64,000 bases of DNA, taken from Bacteroidales bacterium (GTDB lineage: Bacteria > Bacteroidota > Bacteroidia > Bacteroidales > UBA932). Under the pieces are notes generated by a model. It saw only the letters and a list, made by a program, of their open reading frames with translations, did not search any database and was not told where the DNA came from. The stretch lies in the NCBI GenBank assembly GCA_017627955.1, contig JAGAFU010000055.1:1-64000 (forward strand), read 5' to 3'. Below, piece by piece: positions 13,919 through 21,947 of the stretch. Within the stretch, counting starts at the first letter, position 1; every line of letters begins with the position of its first letter. The translations under genes and the position numbers were made by a program.

Positions 13919-15523
13919 ATGAAAAGGAATCTTATATTCATCTTTGCCGCCTTGGCGCTCTTCACCGCTTGCGGGGGAGGAGACAAGTCTCCTTATGCGA
14001 GGAAGGTGTCTGAATATGCCCTTGTGACAATCCCGGCCCCGAATCTCAACGGGATAACCGACAATGGCAAGGAGGTCCTCAATCTCTACCGTTTCGCGGC
14101 TGACGAGATTGACGCGATTTACTGGAAGCAGTATTTCGGGGATAAGGAATCTCTCCTCGGCTCATTGGAGGATCCGCAGCAGAAAGACTTCGCCGCGATC
14201 AACTATGGCCCTTGGGACCGCATTGACGGGCGTTCTTTCGTGGAAGGCTACGAGGACAGGCTTCCCGGCGCCGGCTTTTATCCGGCGGACATGACTCCGG
14301 AGGAGTTCGAAGCTCTTGAGGACTCATCCAAGTTGAGCCCCTACACCATGATCAAGCGCACCCCTGACGGCTCTCTCAAGGCCGTGTGGTATCATGATGA
14401 GTACAAGGAGAATCTCGAGAAGATCTCGGCTTACCTTAAAGCCGCGGCTGACATCACCATCAAGCCTAGCGTGAAAGAGTACTTGCTGAAAAAGGCCGAC
14501 GCCCTGCTTTCCGATAATTATTACGAGAGCGGCAAAGCCTGGCTCGAGATGGAGGACAGCAAGATGGATCTGGTCATCGGCCCTAACGAGACCGCGGATG
14601 ACCAGTTGCTCGGAATCAAGCGTTCCTACGAAGCCTTCGTCCTTCTGAAGAATATGGAAAGGACAGAACAGCTCATGAAATACGCCGGACGTCTCGAGGA
14701 GTTCCAGAGGATGCTCCCTGTCGAGGATTTGTATAAGGAGTTCCACCCTGGAGCCGGTTCTGACATATTCTCATGCGATGCGATCTACTATGCCGGCAAG
14801 GCTAATGCCGGAATCAAGGTGATCGCCCTGAATCTTCCTTATGACGCTGACATCCAGGAGACTCTCGGTACCCGTACCATCCTGTTGGAGAATGTGATCC
14901 GCCAGAAGTTCAACTATGTGATCTATCCGACGGGCAACGTGCTTCTTGAAACAGGGGAGAGGGCCCATCTGTCCCAGGACGCGTTTTTCTGGAATATAGT
15001 TTTCCGCGAGATCGCCCATGGATTGGGTGTCAAGGAGACTATCAATGGCAAGGGCACCGTAGAGGAGGCACTTGGAAGCTCGGCTCTTACTTTCGAGGAG
15101 ATGAAGGGCAATGCTGTCGGTATGTACCTGGTCTGCAAGCTCCAGAGCCATATCGCCATGGACCGCCTGTTCACCGTCGAGGACGCTCTCACCACATTCT
15201 TCACTTCCCTCGCGCGCTCAGAGCGTTTTGGCGAGGGCTCAGCCCTTGGCAGGGCCAACACCATTCTGTTCAATTATTTGAGCGAGAAAGAGGCTTTCGA
15301 GCGTCATCCCAATGGGCGTTACACCATCAATTTCGCTAAGATGGAGTCAGCGCTCGGAGAGCTTTCCGCCTTGATTCTCAGAACCCAGGCCACCGGTGAC
15401 ATCGAATTCGCCATGTCCTTCGAGAACAAATATTCCCACAAGGGGCCTGATTTCGATGCCGACCTTCTGAACCTGAATCTCGAGCATGTCCCTCTGGACA
15501 TCCGCTTCAAGTTCAAAAAGTAG
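13919..15523 (+). CDS. Lipoprotein related to dipeptidyl peptidase III (M49), zinc motif altered
   Basis: This 534-aa protein has a lipoprotein signal (LIFIFAALALFTAC, Cys 18) and so should sit in the envelope. Its C-terminal half resembles bacterial DPP III-like zinc peptidases: FREIAHGLGVKETINGKGTV corresponds to the family's HExxH...GKGTV segment, and TFEEMKGNAVGMYLV corresponds to the EE-x-x-A-D segment. The first zinc-binding His is Arg here (codon CGC, one transition from CAC), and A-D became G-N. The metal site is therefore probably broken, making this a pseudoenzyme or binding protein. A second, intact DPP III is encoded at 29871-31784. Confidence 0.8.
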   Translation: MKRNLIFIFAALALFTACGGGDKSPYARKVSEYALVTIPAPNLNGITDNGKEVLNLYRFAADEIDAIYWKQYFGDKESLLGSLEDPQQKDFAAINYGPWDRIDGRSFVEGYEDRLPGAGFYPADMTPEEFEALEDSSKLSPYTMIKRTPDGSLKAVWYHDEYKENLEKISAYLKAAADITIKPSVKEYLLKKADALLSDNYYESGKAWLEMEDSKMDLVIGPNETADDQLLGIKRSYEAFVLLKNMERTEQLMKYAGRLEEFQRMLPVEDLYKEFHPGAGSDIFSCDAIYYAGKANAGIKVIALNLPYDADIQETLGTRTILLENVIRQKFNYVIYPTGNVLLETGERAHLSQDAFFWNIVFREIAHGLGVKETINGKGTVEEALGSSALTFEEMKGNAVGMYLVCKLQSHIAMDRLFTVEDALTTFFTSLARSERFGEGSALGRANTILFNYLSEKEAFERHPNGRYTINFAKMESALGELSALILRTQATGDIEFAMSFENKYSHKGPDFDADLLNLNLEHVPLDIRFKFKK

Positions 15524-16427
15524 GCAGGAGCCTTTTGTAATATGGCCTGAATGGGTCGTCAACTGTGACGCTTGCGGAGACGACGGGACAGGCGGCGAAA
15601 TAGCCGGCCACGTTCCCGTCGCCTCCTTTTATGTTGGTCGGACAGTTGGCGGGTTGCGGGGAGAAAAGCGGTATCGCCGCCATCGTCCCATTGAGAATCA
15701 CGGCCATCAGGTAGTCATAGAAATCCTTGCTCAAGGTCATCGCCTTCAAGGTCACGACATCCCCTGTCTCCAGATATTTGGCGCAATCGCCATAGAGTTT
15801 CCTCATCTGTGAATATTGCATCAGAGTGGCGATCGGGAAGCCGTTTATCACGTTTCCGCTGAAGTAGATGTCATCCGTCACCTCGGCCATTTCAAATGGA
15901 TAGAAAGCCCCATTTACACCTGCCGTGACATAATAATAATCAGTTGTTTCCAGATCCTGCCCCCAGATGGCCAAGGTCCAAAGGCTGTCCAGCCCCATTG
16001 TCTTGTTGCCGGCGAAGGCGTAGTCTACCTCATCGATCCGGAAGCCATTGTTGGGCATTGTCGCTTCAGCGGTGTAGATTTCTCCTTCCGGGAGGGATAT
16101 TGTCAAATGGTACTTCCCACCAGCCTCGCCATGGTATCCTGCCGGAGCCTCGTAAACACCATTCTCCTTCTCCTTGAAGCGGACTTCTTCTTTTCCGTCG
16201 CTGACTGTAACTAACGCGTCTGTGACTCCGGATTGCGAGGCATCCTCAAAATATGGGATAGTCTTGGATAGGATCACCTGCTGTGGAAGGTCCGCCATGT
16301 CAGTTATGACGGCTTCGACCGTGAGGATCTCCTGATGCTCACCCCTTGAACGTAAGTCGGTCTCTTCAGAGCAAGCGATTGCCCAGAGAATGGCCCAAAA
16401 GATTATGAATATTCGGAAACTCTTCAT
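15513..16427 (-). CDS. DUF4249 lipoprotein (partner of TonB-dependent receptor)
   Basis: This 304-aa protein has a lipoprotein signal (FIIFWAILWAIAC, Cys about 19) followed by a beta-rich domain of the DUF4249 type (LTVEAVITDMADLPQQVILSK, then TPDY-like beta strands). DUF4249 proteins are outer-membrane lipoproteins of Bacteroidetes that are regularly encoded next to TonB-dependent receptors with a carboxypeptidase-like plug extension. That is the arrangement here, two bases after the receptor. Its exact task is unknown. Its 3' end overlaps the convergent DPP III-like gene by 11 bases. Confidence 0.85.
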   Translation of the reverse strand: MKSFRIFIIFWAILWAIACSEETDLRSRGEHQEILTVEAVITDMADLPQQVILSKTIPYFEDASQSGVTDALVTVSDGKEEVRFKEKENGVYEAPAGYHGEAGGKYHLTISLPEGEIYTAEATMPNNGFRIDEVDYAFAGNKTMGLDSLWTLAIWGQDLETTDYYYVTAGVNGAFYPFEMAEVTDDIYFSGNVINGFPIATLMQYSQMRKLYGDCAKYLETGDVVTLKAMTLSKDFYDYLMAVILNGTMAAIPLFSPQPANCPTNIKGGDGNVAGYFAACPVVSASVTVDDPFRPYYKRLLPTF

Positions 16428-16429
16428 TT

Positions 16430-18802
16430 TTAGAATTTTATGTTATATGATACCGAGGGGATGATTGTGAACAAATAGACTTTTATGGCTCGGGCGGTGT
16501 CCTTCTCGCGGTCGTAGTTGAATGCGATGCTCCATGCGTTGTGGCGGGAATACGCGTTGTAGAAAGAGAGGTTCCATTCTCCACTCCAGCGCTTTCTCGC
16601 CGCCCGTCCCGCAGTCCGATAGGTCAGGGATAGGTCCATCCTGTGGTAGTCCGGCAGGCGGTCGCTGTTTCTCTCCGAATAGACAGGCACCCAAGTCCCC
16701 ATGAATGAGTACCTTCCGACAGGGTAAGTGGTCGGTGAACCGCTGTAGAATACCCATTCCGCCGAAGCTGATATTCTCTTGCTGAAATCGTATGTCAACA
16801 CGAAGTTGACAGCATGCTCGTGGTTGAGAGGGGAGCGGTAACTCTTCCCGCCGTTCAGTTCAGGAATGTCGTAAAGGGCTCTCGACCATGTGTACGAGAT
16901 CCAGCCGTTCCATTTGTCGAAGTCGTATTTGAGCATCGTCTCTATTCCGTAAGCTGTCGAGCTTCCGCTCCTAAGAAGCCCCTCCCGGTCCACATTGTCC
17001 AGGACTATCCCGGGGTTTTCCACGAAGTCGATAACGTTTTTCCCTTTCTTGTAGAATCCTTCGACAGACGCCTCCAGGGCCTCGTCGGCGAATAATGCGT
17101 TGAGGCCTAAGGAAAACTGGTCAGAGCGTTGCGGCTTGATGTTTGGCGAGGCTGTGAACCAAGTGTCAATCGGACTTCCGGTGATGCTGATCCTGGCTTG
17201 CTGAATATATTGGAATGAGCGGGAATATGCCCCTTTGACAGACCAGTCCTGCCCGAGCGGCAGGGAGGCGGACACTCTTGGCTCAAGTCCGTTATAGGTC
17301 TTGATTCGCTCTCCCTTCGGGATCTCTGAGGTGCCTGTAAGCTCGTGAGTCACAGGATCAAAGTATCGTTGTGTCGTGCCTCCGAGGGTGGTGAAGGAAG
17401 ATAACCGCATACCGTAGCGGACTGTCAAGGGGCCGATTTTCTGCTCATTCTGCAGGTATGCGAATGGCTGCGCCGCAAAGGTCGAAGGCATCACCACATT
17501 GTTGACGACAGTGCTCCCTTCCCTCGGGGAACACTCTCCGGGGGCTATCGAGTAATATGCCAGTCCGGCACCTGCCTGAACCGTATTCTTCGGGCCTATG
17601 AACCATGTCCATCCGGCTTTGACTCCGGTCTCACGTATGCTCTGCAGGTAGTCGAATTTCGCCTCGCTCATGTCCCCGGCCAACGTATTGCGGTAGATGG
17701 AGTTGTAGAGAGTCACGTCCGAAGTGAGTTTATGGCCGTAGACATGGTTCCACCTCAAGGATTGGGTGTGGTTCGCGAAACCGAAATCCATTTTCCCCAT
17801 GTCGAACTCCTCCATACTTAGACCGAACACATCCTTGCCGTCGAAGGCGCCGAGGTATAGCCTGTCATTCTTGCCGGCAATCCAGGTCAGTTTAGCGTTG
17901 AGATCGTAGAAATACATCTTCGTGTGGTCCGGCAGATTATCCCCTAGCAGGGGGAAGAAGAGGTCGAGATATGTCCTTCTCCCTGCGGCCATAAAAGACA
18001 ACTTCTCGGGAATGATCGGTCCTTCCACGAATACTTTGGAAGTTATAAGACCGATAGACGCGTTCCCTCCGAACTCGCGATTATTCCCGACCTTGCCGCT
18101 GATGTCGAGGATCGAGGAGATCCTGCCGCCATACATGGCCGGGAAATCGCCTTTATACAGTTCAGCGCTACGGATGGCGTCGCTGTTGAACATAGACAGG
18201 AATCCTAGGAAATGGCCGCAGTTGTAAACCGGAGCCCCGTCCATCAGGATCAGGTTCTGGTCCACGCCTCCGCCCCTGACGCTGAAACCGGTGGCTCCCT
18301 CGCTCGGGGTCTGAACCCCAGGCATCATCTGGATCACTCTTATTATGTCGTTCTCACCCATCAGCGATGGAAGGCTTTTCACGAGCGAGGCGTCAACTCT
18401 CTGCTTCCCGAGCTGCGGGATCTTCAACTCGTCCCTCTTTGTCTTTGAGAAAACCGTGGCCGCCTCCAGTGTCTCGTTGTCCGGTTCCATCTCGAAGTCC
18501 TCTATCTTTGAGGCGGTTAAAGTGACGGAGCGCTCTATTGTCTTATATCCGGTAAAAGAACATAGAAGTGTTATTTCTCCTTTCTCGACCGCCAAGGAAT
18601 AGTAACCGGCATTGTCGGCGGAAACACCTGATTTTTTGTCTTTTGTGAATATGACAGCTCCGGTCAGCGGCTCTCCGCTTCCCGCGTCACGGACATGGCC
18701 GGAGATGACAGCCTTCCTGTTTTGCGCGTCAAGGCTCGCGAAGGGCAGTAAGGTAAGTAAGACAAAGGCGGCGAATATGCATGATCTTCTCATCCTTCTC
18801 AT
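16430..18802 (-). CDS. TonB-dependent outer-membrane receptor with CarboxypepD_reg domain
   Basis: I choose the ATG at 18802 (790 aa) because a TATCTTCG -7-like box lies just upstream; a longer frame would start before that promoter. After a signal peptide (SCIFAAFVLLTLLPFASLDAQ) comes a carboxypeptidase-regulatory-like domain (ISGHVRDAGSGEPLTGAVIF), then the TonB plug (VIQMMPGVQTPSEGATGFSV, RGGGVDQNLILMDGAPVY) and a 22-strand-type barrel ending in an aromatic terminal strand (SVSYNIKF). It imports an unknown ligand across the outer membrane, powered by TonB. It is paired with DUF4249 downstream, and an iron/cobalamin-type ABC transporter is divergent. Confidence 0.93.
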   Translation of the reverse strand: MRRMRRSCIFAAFVLLTLLPFASLDAQNRKAVISGHVRDAGSGEPLTGAVIFTKDKKSGVSADNAGYYSLAVEKGEITLLCSFTGYKTIERSVTLTASKIEDFEMEPDNETLEAATVFSKTKRDELKIPQLGKQRVDASLVKSLPSLMGENDIIRVIQMMPGVQTPSEGATGFSVRGGGVDQNLILMDGAPVYNCGHFLGFLSMFNSDAIRSAELYKGDFPAMYGGRISSILDISGKVGNNREFGGNASIGLITSKVFVEGPIIPEKLSFMAAGRRTYLDLFFPLLGDNLPDHTKMYFYDLNAKLTWIAGKNDRLYLGAFDGKDVFGLSMEEFDMGKMDFGFANHTQSLRWNHVYGHKLTSDVTLYNSIYRNTLAGDMSEAKFDYLQSIRETGVKAGWTWFIGPKNTVQAGAGLAYYSIAPGECSPREGSTVVNNVVMPSTFAAQPFAYLQNEQKIGPLTVRYGMRLSSFTTLGGTTQRYFDPVTHELTGTSEIPKGERIKTYNGLEPRVSASLPLGQDWSVKGAYSRSFQYIQQARISITGSPIDTWFTASPNIKPQRSDQFSLGLNALFADEALEASVEGFYKKGKNVIDFVENPGIVLDNVDREGLLRSGSSTAYGIETMLKYDFDKWNGWISYTWSRALYDIPELNGGKSYRSPLNHEHAVNFVLTYDFSKRISASAEWVFYSGSPTTYPVGRYSFMGTWVPVYSERNSDRLPDYHRMDLSLTYRTAGRAARKRWSGEWNLSFYNAYSRHNAWSIAFNYDREKDTARAIKVYLFTIIPSVSYNIKF

Positions 18803-18814
18803 TTTTTCTGGTCG

Positions 18815-18822
18815 CGAAGATA
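18815..18822 (-). promoter_or_regulatory. -7-like element of the TonB receptor operon
   Basis: The minus strand reads TATCTTCG, one mismatch from TAnnTTTG, 12 bases before the chosen receptor start codon. Confidence 0.5.
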
Positions 18823-18866
18823 CGAAGGTGGAAACGCAATCCGGTTGCATTCTCATGGATAATACT

Positions 18867-18874
18867 TATATTTG
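18867..18874 (+). promoter_or_regulatory. -7 element of the ABC transporter genes
   Basis: TATATTTG matches TAnnTTTG exactly. It overlaps the earliest possible start codon (TTG at 18872) of the permease frame, which argues that translation starts at the ATG at 18902 instead. Confidence 0.6.
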
Positions 18875-18901
18875 ACAATCATTTTCCCGTTTCGTTTAGT
18901 G

Positions 18902-19849
18902 ATGAGGAACCGTTATCCGGCAGTGGTGTTGTTACTGGTTCTGGCCGTCATTTCACTGGCGGCGGCAGACTTGTTGTGCGGTGGGGCCGGGTTCGGCGTT
19001 CCAGACAAGGTGATATTCCTTAAGCTGCGGTTTCCGAGGATGTTGACAGCCCTTCTTGCCGGAGCCTCACTTGCCTTGGCCGGCCTTCAGATGCAGACAA
19101 TATTCCGGAACCCCTTGGCCGATCCCCACATCATGGGTGTCAGCGCGGGGGCAGGTACCGGGGCCGCGGTCGCCACTTTGCTGATCGGGACGTCGCTTCC
19201 GGCCGCGTTGTCCGGGCTGACGGTGGTCTCGGCGGCTTTCATTGGGGCATTGCTGACCTCTGCTCTCGTTGTCCTGGTCGCCACGAGAGTCCGTGGAGCT
19301 ACCACTCTGCTGATTTTCGGCGTGATGCTTGGCTTCGTGTTCAGCGCGGTCACCTCCATCCTTGAATATTCAGCCAATGCCGAGAGCCTTAAAGTCTTTT
19401 ACAGCTGGTCAGCCGGCAGCTTCATTGGGGGTGGATATGGCGGGATAATGATCATGGCAATTGCCATTCTGGCCGGCTTGGTACTGGCCCTTGTCAACAA
19501 TCGCAGGCTAGATGTGGCCCTTTTCGGGGAAGACTACGCTTCAATGACCGGAGTCAGTCCAGTCCGTACCAGAAATATCTCAATGATAGGAAGTTGCCTC
19601 ATGGCTGGAGCGGTCACAGCATTCTGCGGCCCGTTGGGTTTCGTCGGGATTGTGGCCCCACACGTCGCAAGAGCGGTGGCCGGATCATCCTTACATATCA
19701 GGACAATTCCTGTGACACTCTTGACTGGAGCCGGTCTTTCCGTCATGGCGGATATCCTCTCGCAAGTTTTCAGCCGTCCGCTTCCGGTCGGCAGCACCAT
19801 GGCGATAATCGGCGCCCCGATAATCATTTATATTCTTTTACGGAAATGA
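18902..19849 (+). CDS. FecCD/BtuC-type ABC transporter permease
   Basis: This 315-aa integral membrane protein (about 9-10 helices) belongs to the FecCD family that moves cobalamin, haem or ferric siderophores across the inner membrane. Recognisable segments are GASLALAGLQMQTIFRNPLA, DPHIMGVSAGAGTGA and near the end CGPLGFVGIVAPHVAR, which contacts the ATPase. I use the ATG after the -7 element rather than the earlier TTG. The stop overlaps the ATPase start (ATGA). No periplasmic binding-protein gene is adjacent. The divergent TonB receptor may serve the same substrate. Confidence 0.93.
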   Translation: MRNRYPAVVLLLVLAVISLAAADLLCGGAGFGVPDKVIFLKLRFPRMLTALLAGASLALAGLQMQTIFRNPLADPHIMGVSAGAGTGAAVATLLIGTSLPAALSGLTVVSAAFIGALLTSALVVLVATRVRGATTLLIFGVMLGFVFSAVTSILEYSANAESLKVFYSWSAGSFIGGGYGGIMIMAIAILAGLVLALVNNRRLDVALFGEDYASMTGVSPVRTRNISMIGSCLMAGAVTAFCGPLGFVGIVAPHVARAVAGSSLHIRTIPVTLLTGAGLSVMADILSQVFSRPLPVGSTMAIIGAPIIIYILLRK

Positions 19850-20520
19850 TAAAGGCTTCTGACATAGTAGTTGGATATCTGTCCACGGCGAGAGGACGGC
19901 TCCTGCCGAGCATTTACCCGGATAGGGCGCGAAGCGCAGCGAGGCAGGAGCCGTACCTCTCGCCAGTAGTCGCCGGGCCTTTGTCCTTTGAATATGCGGA
20001 CGGGGAGTGTGTCATGCTCAGAGGCCGGAACGGTAGCGGCAAGACGACCTTGATGAAGACCATAACAGGGTTGCTGCCACCGTTGTCCGGAACCCTCGAG
20101 ACCGGTGGCGTAGCGGTTCTTGTCCCGACTCGTATTCCCAAAGTCAAAGGATTCACAGTCAGTGATTTCATTAGGACTGGGATGCTGGCGGAGTCCGGTT
20201 CTTTCAGAAAACTTGACAGGAGAGCGGAGAGCCGGGCCCGGGAGGCTATCCGTATGATGGAGTTGAACCAATTGGCGGATAAGGATTTAAGCCGGATCAG
20301 TGACGGAGAGTTCCAGAAAGCCTGTGTCGCCGCGGCGCTAACCCGCAGGGCAAATGTCCTTATGCTTGACGAGCCCACCGCTTTCCTTGATGTGGAGAAC
20401 AGGGTAATGGTCCTTCAGACCCTTCAGCGCATAGCTCACGAGACCGGAACCACCATTATCTTCTCCACCCACGACATCCACGACGGCGCCCTCTACTCCG
20501 ACTCCGTCCTCGTCCTCTGA
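19846..20520 (+). CDS. ABC transporter ATP-binding protein carrying an in-frame palindromic insertion
   Basis: The start is the ATG overlapping the permease stop, giving 224 aa. The nucleotide-binding domain shows Walker A (RGRNGSGKTTLMK), a degenerate signature loop (LSRISDGEFQKA in place of LSGGQ), Walker B (NVLMLDEPTAFLD) and the H-loop (IIFSTHD). It would power the FecCD-type permease. Residues about 15-39, between the first beta strand and the strand before Walker A, are foreign in composition (Arg/Ala/Pro/Tyr) and are encoded by a 74-bp palindromic repeat element. The insertion keeps the frame and lies in a surface loop position, so the protein may still fold. Confidence 0.88.
   Translation: MIKASDIVVGYLSTARGRLLPSIYPDRARSAARQEPYLSPVVAGPLSFEYADGECVMLRGRNGSGKTTLMKTITGLLPPLSGTLETGGVAVLVPTRIPKVKGFTVSDFIRTGMLAESGSFRKLDRRAESRAREAIRMMELNQLADKDLSRISDGEFQKACVAAALTRRANVLMLDEPTAFLDVENRVMVLQTLQRIAHETGTTIIFSTHDIHDGALYSDSVLVL
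19889..19962 (+). repeat. Palindromic repeat element inserted inside the ABC ATPase gene
   Basis: The arms 19889-19908 and 19942-19962 are inverted repeats over about 20 bp with one bulged base (12 bp perfect: ACGGCTCCTGCC with its complement). The 35-bp centre, 19908-19942, is in reverse orientation the same as 33511-33545 in a distant gene except for 3 positions, although the arms differ between the two copies. The element is read through in frame as part of the protein. Confidence 0.8.
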
Positions 20521-20530
20521 ACTCATTGCT

Positions 20531-20556
20531 TGTCATCCTGAGCGCGGCGAAGGATC
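20531..20556 (+). repeat. Interspersed repeat, family A (TGTCATYCTGAGCG...)
   Basis: A single copy of the short repeat that begins TGTCATCCTGAGCG and ends GCGAAGGATC lies 10 bases after the ABC ATPase stop codon, in the gap before the convergent rpn gene. It differs slightly from the other copies (CGCGGCG instead of CGAAGCG). Confidence 0.75.
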
Positions 20557-20584
20557 CATCTTTACCTCCCCCTAAATGACAATA

Positions 20585-21481
20585 TTATAAACCGCTGATT
20601 ACCTCCTTGGGAAGGGTGGTCAATTCAGAAATGGTGTCCACATCGAAGCCTTTTAGCTTCATACGGCGAGCAGTCTCTAACGAACTCTCCGCTTTCCCTT
20701 CCGCTCTTCCTTGAGCCAAACCCTCGTTTCTGGCCGTGCGGAGCTGGCTCCGCTGGTCAACCTCCCACATGTAGCGGGCAAGATACTCTCTCTGGCTCAT
20801 CTCTTCCATGGAAGCGAAGTTAGACAATTGGAACATCTTTTCCAAATAACTGCCACGATATTCAGAAGGCATCTCCTTCATCGACCCCATGTTCTTGATA
20901 GTGTAAAGGATCCACTCCGGAGTGTCCTTGACCTCCTGCAAAGTCTCAGTCAGCTTCGGCAACTCCACGGTGATGTAGTGCAGGCTGTCCGTGAACTCGA
21001 TGCCGTTGTCCTTGACGTTCCGGATCGTGTAGTGGTTTATCATGTCATCGTTGCGGGGCACTCCCGGGATGATGAAATCCGTGATGCCGACCATGTAAAG
21101 AGGCGTCAGGGAATAGGTGGTGTTATCCCCCTGCTGGAGGTGGTTGACAATGGGGAATGATGAGTAGAACACGAGCCGGTCAGTGAAGTCGTCCTGGCTG
21201 CGGACCTGCATCTCGATGATCATCTCGCTGCCGTCATCTGTCCCGCAGCGCACATCGACAACAGAGCGCCGTGAATCAGGCCTGAGACCGACTTGTTCCT
21301 GTTGCTCCAAGGCAACAGAGACAATACCCTTTTCCGGCAATATGGCCTGGACAAGGCGCAAGAGAAGGTCCTCGTTGCCGGGTGTGCCGAATATTAATTT
21401 GAAAGCGTAGTCGATCCGGGGATCGATAAACACGATGCCCTGTGAGCGGGCCTTCGTGAGAATTGAGGATAAGGAATTCAT
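20585..21481 (-). CDS. Rpn-family recombination-promoting nuclease (PD-(D/E)XK transposase-like)
   Basis: This 298-aa protein starts with the family's FIDPRIDYAFKLIFGTPGNE and then has the nuclease core VDVRCGTDDGSEMIIEMQVR (Asp...Glu-x-Gln pattern). The C-terminal tail GLAQGRAEGKAESSLETARR and KLKGFDVDTISELTTLPKE is typical of the very common Bacteroidetes Rpn/PDDEXK_2 proteins. In E. coli RpnA stimulates RecA-independent recombination by cutting DNA; in vivo role of the Bacteroidetes copies is uncertain. It has its own -7 element and is insulated from rbfA by a terminator, suggesting an independently acquired single-gene unit. Confidence 0.88.
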   Translation of the reverse strand: MNSLSSILTKARSQGIVFIDPRIDYAFKLIFGTPGNEDLLLRLVQAILPEKGIVSVALEQQEQVGLRPDSRRSVVDVRCGTDDGSEMIIEMQVRSQDDFTDRLVFYSSFPIVNHLQQGDNTTYSLTPLYMVGITDFIIPGVPRNDDMINHYTIRNVKDNGIEFTDSLHYITVELPKLTETLQEVKDTPEWILYTIKNMGSMKEMPSEYRGSYLEKMFQLSNFASMEEMSQREYLARYMWEVDQRSQLRTARNEGLAQGRAEGKAESSLETARRMKLKGFDVDTISELTTLPKEVISGL

Positions 21482-21506
21482 AGTTTAGCTGAAATTAAGA
21501 CTTCCG

Positions 21507-21514
21507 CAAAAATA
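21507..21514 (-). promoter_or_regulatory. -7 element of the rpn gene
   Basis: The minus strand reads TATTTTTG, matching TAnnTTTG, 25 bases before the rpn start codon and right after the rbfA terminator. Confidence 0.55.
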
Positions 21515-21518
21515 TCGG

Positions 21519-21556
21519 AAAACCTCCTTCCGCACAAGGGTAGGAAGGAGGTTTTT
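21519..21556 (-). terminator. Rho-independent terminator after rbfA
   Basis: A perfect 13-bp stem (21519-21531 with 21543-21555; core AACCTCCTTCC/GGAAGGAGGTT) has an 11-base loop and T/A tracts on both sides, so it could work in both directions. It closes the tyrS-rbfA operon. Confidence 0.88.
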
Positions 21557-21597
21557 CTGTTTCTTAAAGAAAAAATTTCTGTGTTTTATCGAAGAGG

Positions 21598-21945
21598 CTA
21601 CTTCTTCAGCAGTTCCTCGATGTGCTCGGCGTAATCGAGGGTGGTGTCGAGGTAATAGACGATCTCAGGAACAATCCGAAGCTGACGACCGATCTGACGG
21701 CCGAGAGCCCCGCGGATCTCTCCCATGTTGTCATTAAGGGTCTTCATCGCCTCTTCCGCCTTGGCGGAAGGGAATATGCTGACATAGGTCTTCGCGATCG
21801 AGAGGTCCGGGCTGACCCTGACCTCGCTGACCGTCACCATGGCTCCTCCGAAGAAGGCCATGCCTTTGCTCCGTATGATCTCGGCAAGGTCCTTCTGGAT
21901 CTCCCTCGCGACCTTGAGCTGTCTTGTCGTGGCCTGTTTCTCCAT
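21598..21945 (-). CDS. rbfA: Ribosome-binding factor A
   Basis: This 115-aa KH-fold protein assists late maturation of the 30S subunit and the 5' end of 16S rRNA. Family features seen are the N-terminal helix RQLKVAREIQKDLAEIIR, the strand VTVSEVRVSPDLSIAKTYVS and the C-terminal GRQIGRQLRIVPEIVYYLDT. Length is normal. It follows tyrS by two bases and precedes a strong terminator. Confidence 0.95.
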   Translation of the reverse strand: MEKQATTRQLKVAREIQKDLAEIIRSKGMAFFGGAMVTVSEVRVSPDLSIAKTYVSIFPSAKAEEAMKTLNDNMGEIRGALGRQIGRQLRIVPEIVYYLDTTLDYAEHIEELLKK

Positions 21946-21947
21946 GA

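Noticed and set aside
19594-20520. 308-codon frame ending with the ABC ATPase
   Set aside because: The first 84 codons lie out of frame within the permease gene. The ATPase starts at 19846.
20585-21481. Rpn gene as a transposon with ends
   Set aside because: No inverted repeats or target duplications flank it. It is a single-gene nuclease unit with its own promoter.
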